Assembly: GCA_949825045.1 (NCBI GenBank)
Contig: OX463816.1
Coordinates: forward strand, 17,479,579-17,543,578
Direction: 5' to 3'
DNA: 64,000 nucleotides
DNA from: Argyresthia goedartella
Taxonomy: Eukaryota > Arthropoda > Insecta > Lepidoptera > Argyresthiidae
Position numbers and translations under genes: made by a program. Of the stretch, positions 57,641 through 64,000 are shown piece by piece (the stretch's first letter is position 1; every line of letters begins with the position of its first letter). A model generated the notes under the pieces. It made no database searches and was not told the origin of the DNA. It saw nothing but the letters and a program-made list of their open reading frames with translations.

Positions 57641-58113
57641 CGAAAAACGTCGACCGTTAATAGACGTTGTGCTACGTAGCAATGGTAGGCAAGATGTGTG
57701 ATAAAAAGCACAACGTCATCAGGCGTGCAGATATTTTGTATGGAAAAATACTGTGCGTTTTTTAAAATTAACAAAGGCACCTATGGACGCGCCAATGTGT
57801 AAAGATATAGGCTTCTGCGGCTTGGTTCATTGAAGTACAATCAGATTATTAATTCATTACCACCCGATTCTTCTCGGCTTTCATCGGCAAAGATCTGAAG
57901 AAAATATACATTGCTGCATATTCAGCAGAATACTAAGGTAGAGTCGCCAAATATCGTCCCCCGCCCTAATATCGTCCACCATTCATTCTCAGCGTACAAC
58001 AAGCGTCATCTAGATGCAATAATTAGAACTATTAGCGCTAGATGTCAGTGTTCACTCACAAAAGTTTGAGTTCAGTGCGCGTGACAGACATCCGACAAAA
58101 AAAAAATCAAAAA

Positions 58114-60110
58114 ATGTCCAAGGTGAGTTTTTTCTTGAAATATTTGTCGAAACTAATAAAGTAAGGTTCATAGTATACAGTTACATATCGTTTTGTAAAA
58201 TATTACCATATTTCGTTGAGATTCAAATGGATTAAACAAAATGTGTTAGATTTTGAGGTTATATTTGTTATATATATCATTTGTTGATGTTGAAAACGTG
58301 ATTTGCCCTAATATCGTCCCCTATGAAGTGCCTAATATCTTCTAGGGGGCGATATTAGGCTTTCATTTTTATAATTAATTAAATTTATTGTTTCTTTATT
58401 CCAGACAAGTCACCGTAAATCTTGAAGTCGTGAATCCATGCAAATGGCTATTGATGCCGCACGGAAAAAAGAAATGGGCTATAAACTGGCAGCAAAATCG
58501 TACAATGTACCACGATCGACTCTCAAAGACTACATAAAAAAGGGAGACAAACATTTGGATAACGCTTTGGGCAGGAAACCCGTGCTCACGCCTACCTTGG
58601 AGAAGGCTTTGGTAGATTATTGCTTGGAAATGGAAAGGAATTTTTATAGAGTTTCTGTAAGGGATCTTAAGAGAATGGCGTTTCAATTGGCTATTCGAAA
58701 CAACCTAAAAATCCATTTTCGCTGGCCAAAAAAAAGGCGGGACCAAAGTGGCTTAAGTTGTCTCTAAAACGACACCCAAACCTTTCATTTAGGAAACCTC
58801 AAGCTTTATCTAAAAGCCGAGCACAAGGGTTTACAAGAGAAAATGTTAAGTTATTTTTTAGCATTTTGAAACCAGAGCTTCAAAAAGTTAATTTTGACCC
58901 ATAAAAAGTATTTAACGTAGACGAGACTGGCATCACGACCGTGCAACATAAGATGGACAAGATTCTGACTGTGAATGGTAAAAAATAGGTGCAGAAGCTG
59001 TCTTCTGCAGAGCGAGGATCTTTGGTTACTGTGGTGATGTGCATGTCGGCAGTGGGACAATTCGTCCCTCCGTTAATAGGGTTCCCGAGGAAAAACAAAA
59101 AAGATGAGCTTTTAGACGGCACCCCCCCTGGAACCATTGGTGCCTTCCATCCATCTGGGTGGATCCAGAGCGAAATATTTACGCAGTGGCTAAAACATTT
59201 CATTGATCATGTAAAACCTGATGGTTTTACATGATCAATGAAATGTTTTAGAAAAACAGATCATGTGGTTTTAGTTCTTGATGGTCATTACAGCCACACT
59301 CGCAATTTAGATATGATAAACATGTCACGAGACAATGGAATTTCCGTTGTTTGCCTTCCGCCGCATTCAACCAATAAGATGCAACCATTAGATGTGAGTT
59401 TCATGTTCCCATTAAAAACCTATTACGCTCAAGAAATTGTAAATTGGCTAGACAACCATCCTGGTCGCGCTGTCACACACTACAAAGTTGGTAGTCTTTT
59501 AGGCAAGGCTTATTTGAGAGCAGCATTGCCTTCAACAGCTATCAATGGCTTTCGAAAGACTGGAATACTGCCATATGATGATAACATCTTTACTGATGCT
59601 GATTTTAATGATAATCAGGACACCCCACCAACAGAACAGCCTTCTCCAGCAGCAATGCCTTCCTATGTAGCTTCAGTGCAACAGCTAGAGCAAAATGAAT
59701 TCATATTGTCTGCTGTAATACATCCTGTTACACGTGTAATCCCAAGTGTATCGCCTAGAGCAGGGTCGGCAGTTTTAGACACTGGTTTCCACATAAAAAT
59801 AAAATCATAGAAGCTGAGGAAAAAGAAAGAAAAAAACGAGAAATTAGTTCGGAAGAGGACAAAGGGCGTTGGAGAGGAGGCAAATAATAATAAGAAAGCT
59901 TGTGAGACTAAAAAGAAAAGACAAAACCAAAAAAAATGCACTTCTGTGCCAGAAAAACAAAGTGATAGTGAAGCTGATGAGGAATACGATGCCGAATGCC
60001 CTTACTGTAGCAACAAATTTTCTGAAGATCAGCGTGGTGAGAAATGGATTCGATGTTTGAAGTGTTTTATAATAATTACATTTGTACCTTCTGCTTGGAT
60101 GATTAAAATT
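58114..60110 (+). pseudogene. pogo-like transposase, spliced, broken
   Basis: Likely start ATG 58114-58116 (MSK), then an intron 58123-58404 with GT-AG ends, then exon 2 in frame. HTH DNA-binding region: KLAAKSYNVPRSTLKDYIKK. DDE region: VFNVDETGITT (first Asp), VVLVLDGHYSHTRN (second Asp), STNKMQPLDVSFMFPLKTYY (third Asp). A Cys-rich end (CPYCSNKFSEDQRGEKWIRC) lies at about 59995-60062. Lesions: TGA 58423-58425, a frameshift near 58735 in an A run, TAA 58902-58904, TAG 58986-58988, TGA 59232-59234 brought in by the palindrome at 59190-59251, and a frameshift near 59805. Confidence 0.85.
59190..59251. repeat. 29-bp perfect palindrome, 4-nt loop, inside transposase
   Basis: Arms 59190-59218 and 59223-59251 are exact reverse complements, loop TGAT. 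The left arm is transposase coding (LKHFIDHVKP). The insert puts TGA at 59232-59234, and the same frame resumes at KTDHVVLVLDGH. Confidence 0.97.
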
Positions 60111-60928
60111 TTCATAGTCCTAATAACATCCGAAAAATGACTTTGGCTAATTTAGTGTTTTTTTTTTAATGTTTTTTTTTTCCAAGTTTAGTGAGTTGAT
60201 TATTATTTCGGATTTAAATTCTAATAAAAATCCAATTCATAACATGAGTTTTATTTAGTTTTTACCAATAACATGGATTTTATAGGTAAAAATAAAAAGG
60301 GGGACGATATTTGGCGACTCTACCTTACTAACCTTGTAGTAGAAAACAATTAATGTAACGAAGTCACATTTTGTAGAGTAGATTTGTCACTCGCACAATC
60401 ACTTTCAATGTCTGAATCAGGCACATTGATTATAAAGCTGTCACAAAATACATACAGTTTTTCTTCTTCAGATAAATCTTCCTCACATCTCGTTGCGTGA
60501 TTGCAAACCATCATTCCATTCTTCAGATCCCAGCAGCTCGATTTTTATATCAGCAGCTTCTTGACAGTGGTTTTATTCATATCTATATTTTTAGGACCAA
60601 CAAATCCTTTTAATTGTGCCCAAATATTTTCTATAGGATTAAAATCCGGATGATACGGAGGAAAACAAACTACAGTGTGACTGTACTCTCGCAAGACTTT
60701 ATCTACATTAACTTCAAAACAATTTTCGGTGTGGATTTTTATTACACCATATAGTTCAGGTTTTTAGGCACCAAATGCAAAACTACACAGTCAGGTCATA
60801 AGTTCTGTTACACAATAAAAACTTTTGAATTTAGAACGCTGGCCACAAAAAAGTTTATTGAATTCGAATTTCGAATTTTTCATGAAAATAAAAATGTGTA
60901 CATTTTAGAATTTTCCTCATTTTTAAAT

Positions 60929-61991
60929 ATGGAGTGGACACTTAAAGAAGACCGTGTCGCAGTTATTGCGTTGCATCGTTGCGGTTACGCGCCAATTCAG
61001 ATTTTCGACTTACTGAAAAATTTGAATATAACCAAAAGATTCGTTTATCGTACCATAAAACGATACAATGAAGACTCTAGTGTAGATGACAGGTCAAGAA
61101 GTGTTCGCCCTCGCTCTGTTAGGACTCCAGCAGTGATAAAAGCTGTGAAGGCGCGAATTCAAAGAAATCCCATACGTAAGCTTTCTGCTTACGTATGGGA
61201 TTTGATAACTGTTGGCCCTTCAGATGGGGTTAAGCAGGACCACGGCGAAAAGGGTGTTAAATGAAGACTTAGGGCTTAGGGCATATCGAAGAAAAACAGG
61301 ACATCGTTTGGACGCTCGTTTAATGGACCTGAGACTGAAGAGATGCCGCGCTTTGTTGAAGCGGTACGCGGGAAAAAAGCATCGGGAAATTCTTTTTTCG
61401 GATGAAAAAATTTTCACCGTGGAAGAGAGCTACAACAAACAAAATGATAAGGTGTACGCACACAGCAGTGAAGAAGCCAGCAACCGTATTCCGCGTGTCC
61501 AACGAGGTCATTTTCCATCCTCGCTCATGGTTTGGTTGGGAGTCTCTTATTGGGGCTTAACTGAGGTACATTTTTGTGAGAAAGGCGTAAAAACGAATGC
61601 AGTTGTGTATCAAAATACAGTCCTCAAGAACCTTGTTGAACCTGTTTCTCATACCATGTTTAATAACAGGCACTGGGTATTCCAACAAGATTCTGCGCCA
61701 GCTCATAGAGCGAAAAGCACACAAGACTGGCTGGCGGCGCGTGAAATCGACTTCATCCGGCACGAAGACTGGCCCTCCTCCAGTCCAGATTTGAGTCCGT
61801 TAGATTACAAGATATGACAACACTTGGAGGAAAAGGCCTGCTCAAAGCCTCATCCTGATTTGGAGTCACTCAAGGCATCCTTGATTAAGGCAGCCGCCGA
61901 TATTGACATGGACCTCGTTCGTGCTGCGATAGACGACTGGCCGCGCAGAATAAAGGCCTGTATTCAAAATCGCGGGAGTCATTTTGAATAA
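60929..61991 (+). pseudogene. mariner/maT-like DD37D transposase, broken
   Basis: Starts MEWTLKEDRVAVIALHRCGY at 60929, with a paired-type HTH region to about 61160 (VYRTIKRYNED, RSVRTPAVIKAVKARIQRNP). The frame is lost at the palindrome 61165-61203 and resumes in another frame (LALQMGLSRTTAKRVLNEDL) to 61991. The catalytic triad is visible: Asp in ILFSDEKIF, Asp in FQQDSAPAH, and Asp in SPDLSPLDYKI; 37 residues separate the second and third, so DD37D as in the maT/mori type. A TGA at 61815-61817 follows DYKI, and the frame then runs to TAA 61989-61991 (RAAIDDWPRRIKACIQ). Otherwise nearly full length (about 345 residues). Confidence 0.87.
61165..61203. repeat. 17-bp perfect palindrome, 5-nt loop, at the transposase frameshift
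   Basis: Arms 61165-61181 and 61187-61203 (AAATCCCATACGTAAGC and its exact complement), loop TTTCT. The transposase frame changes exactly here. Confidence 0.95.
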
Positions 61992-62700
61992 ACTTTATTA
62001 CCATAAGAATCTATGTTTTATTAAGTTGATTTTGCTTTATAAATGTTTACATAAATAATAAACATGTCTAAATTATTTCATATTGCACATGTGACAGAAC
62101 TTATGACCTGACTATGTAATAGTGTGCCTTTCTAGCCATGTACTCATATCTTCTTTTCGGCTATTTGAATAAGGTACCGTGGCTTCTCTACAAGTGTGTT
62201 ATGATAAGACGCGTTATCAATAACAATGACGCTATCATGCGCTAAATTTGGTATCAGTTTTATTTAAAAGTGGTATCAGTTTTCGCAACTACTTTTCATA
62301 TTTCTGCGAGTTAATTTCCTTGTGATAATCTCCATCAGAGTCTGCGAACTGATCTAGTAAGAGACCTCCCAGAACGAAACACTTTTAACGAAAAGGTCAC
62401 CGTTTTTTAGTTCGCCAGTAAATCGTTGACCTTTGGAAATGGGTAGTTATAAACTTTTCTTGGCTGAATCTGTCCAATTTTCTTTTTTTGTGTATTGTAA
62501 ATATATGATTAATCTGTATAAATAATAATTTTACCAGCAGCTCCTTATTTTCAGATTGTTTTAAGGTATTTTATTTTTCTAAAACGGACATCATGTTTTT
62601 CAATTAATATTTTTAGATGATTTAGATATCACGAATAATTTTTCGAAAAGTTGCAACTGATCCTTTGAATCCAATGTCTAATATTTATTGTCTTTTCTGT

Positions 62701-64000
62701 AATTATTTGAGAGTAAGGACTTCTTTAAACCTCTCTTGAAACGTTTATCATCCGCCATATTACATAATAATCTAAATCATCCAGTTTCAACCGATGATTC
62801 ATGTTTGGCTTTACTCCAGTTTTGGTATTTTCCCTATTGCAATTTGAGTCATGTTACTTCAAAATATTTTGTGCGCTCTTTTCAGATATTTCTATTACCT
62901 CATTAATTCTTTGAAGTACTTTTTCATAACTTTTAAATACATTGGCTACGCTACAAAAGTAATTATGTACATTTTTTTACAATTTGGCAAGAGTGTGCTT
63001 TTTAATCTGTCTAATTTAACAGGCAGTTGCATGGTAATTTATAATATACAAATTTACAATGCCAAATATAAATAAATCTACTTTGTTCGTTTTATTATTG
63101 CAAATGCCTTAATTGTTAAAAGTCAAAAATCTCTTTGCTTCACTTACTTATTCTCTGTCAAAACACGACAAATATCATCTCGTTAACCAAACTTTAATTC
63201 TGTTTCCATTTGTCTTGTTCATCTGATGTGAAAAATGTCTAGGATTTTATTAAGTCTACGTTAAAAACTCATTTCAGCGTATAAAACACAGAAGTTTCGA
63301 GCGAAAAAGAAAAAATAATCGTACTCTATCTATTATTTAATCACTGAATGCCGATTTTTTAAATATAGAAATGAGTTTTTTGGATAATATACAAAACAGA
63401 ACTCAGAATACAAGTAGGCGTAGAATATAATATCAATACAGAAATTTGTATAGTATACTATTAAATAATCCCGGTCTATAAGAAATATAAAAACAAGAGG
63501 AAGAAGAACGTTAATAAACAGAAATACCTACATAACCTTTAACTTTCCTCTTCATTATTATAAAAAACAACGAATTTAATCACAACAAAAAAACTACTTT
63601 GTAGTTTGTCTATGGAGTCAAACTACAAAGGACTCTGTGCTATGGAGTCTCAATTATGCGGTTTGGTAGGTAACATAGACTGTGTATGTGATCGTTACAC
63701 ACACACAAACACCGCATTCGGAATTCACCACAGTTAGCGTTTGCTGGGCCGGTTTTCAGTTATGTAAATTGGTAATGAGTATGAGCAGAGAAATGTAATA
63801 ATACTTGGAATTAGTAACTGCTCAAATTTTGTTAAAGCCATTTCCAGTCGAAGTCAAAACACTAACTTTACGTGAAATAAATTGAACTTCAACTTGCGTT
63901 TTCCGCTCCATCCAAAGTTATAAAGGAAAATCAGTATTTCCCAGCAATATAATAGAGAATACGAAAACTGTAAACTAATTATGCTCTTCTTGGAAGCGAG
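62701..64000. other. AT-rich intergenic, nothing coding recognised
   Basis: A 12-bp perfect inverted repeat (63597-63608 with 63619-63630, 10-nt loop) is the only structure noted. The decayed 5' part of the IS630-like pseudogene may extend to about 62800. Confidence 0.5.

Larger units (their letters stand above)
57936..60325 (+). mobile_element. pogo/Tigger-like DNA transposon
   Basis: A 2390-bp element with 27-bp terminal inverted repeats (AGGTAGAGTCGCCAAATATC then GTCCCCC, and the inverse at 60299-60325), flanked by TA on both sides (57934-57935, 60326-60327). Extra copies of 'cctaatatcgtcccc' occur inside: near 57964, and as an inverted pair around 58307-58354 in the intron. It encodes a pogo-type transposase. 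Confidence 0.9.
60790..62112 (+). mobile_element. mariner-type DNA transposon (DD37D) nested in a transposase pseudogene
   Basis: 1323 bp with inverted ends: GTCAGGTCATAAGTTCTGT at 60790-60808 and its exact complement at 62094-62112. The right flank is TA; the left flank is CA, so the expected TA duplication is mutated on that side. One transposase gene inside. Confidence 0.88.
60345..62700 (-). pseudogene. IS630/Tc1-like DDE transposase pseudogene, split by a mariner
   Basis: Minus strand. The N-terminal half lies at about 62700-62115: IIIYTD (first Asp) followed by TAA 62509-62511, then SYI, a frameshift, LPISKGQRF, DGDYHKEINSQKYEK and SVIVIDNASYHN (second Asp). The C-terminal half is at about 60770-60345: KPELYGVIKIHTENCFEVNV, VVCFPPYHPDFNPIENIWAQ (third acidic residue, Glu), LKGFVG and an acidic tail. 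A complete mariner (60790-62112) sits between the halves. Same family as 11969-12715. Confidence 0.75.

Overview
The window looks like a piece of an insect nuclear genome, most likely a moth or butterfly. The reasons are an AT-rich background, a multi-exon immunoglobulin gene with GT-AG introns, tRNA-derived SINEs, and several short dispersed repeats of types I associate with Lepidoptera. There are no bacterial operons and no rRNA or functional tRNA genes. The species call is inference. No database search was possible.

Layout. 0-13.7 kb: intergenic DNA packed with SINEs, MITEs, LINE tails, a long inverted-repeat element (10381-11055) and a decayed IS630/Tc1-like transposase (11969-12715, minus). 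13.9-16.9 kb: the only recognisable host gene, the last five coding exons and 3' end of a Beaten-path-like two-Ig cell-surface protein on the plus strand. 17-32 kb: degraded retroelements, namely a Ty3/gypsy RNase H fragment, a LINE endonuclease with frameshifts, a jockey-type LINE end and a RAG1/Transib-like transposase remnant, plus dispersed repeats. 32.8-37.4 kb: a LINE bounded by a 25-bp target-site duplication. It carries an OTU cysteine-protease domain at the start of its endonuclease ORF, a head-to-tail duplication of its 5' part, and a nested antisense jockey fragment. 39.3-48.0 kb: a complete but defective errantivirus on the minus strand, with near-identical 298/296-bp LTRs, a GTAC target duplication, a tRNA-Leu primer site, a gag/pol minus-1 slippery heptamer, and broken gag, pol and env. 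48-57 kb: a jockey end, a repeat family with a covarying hairpin, a LINE endonuclease fragment and a second copy of the LINE that opens the window. 57.9-62.7 kb: a pogo-like transposon with clean terminal repeats, then an IS630-like transposase pseudogene split by a 1.3-kb DD37D mariner.

The most unusual pattern is a set of short, perfect or near-perfect snap-back palindromes (arms about 16-32 bp), several with a loop of exactly 4 nt. In one transposase the palindrome can be read as a 33-nt inverted insertion that leaves the downstream frame intact. This suggests recurrent self-primed fold-back copying during DNA synthesis. Other points worth checking are the OTU-LINE architecture, the identical TAA stop after the first catalytic Asp in two separate transposase pseudogenes, and an errantivirus whose LTRs look new while its genes are heavily broken.
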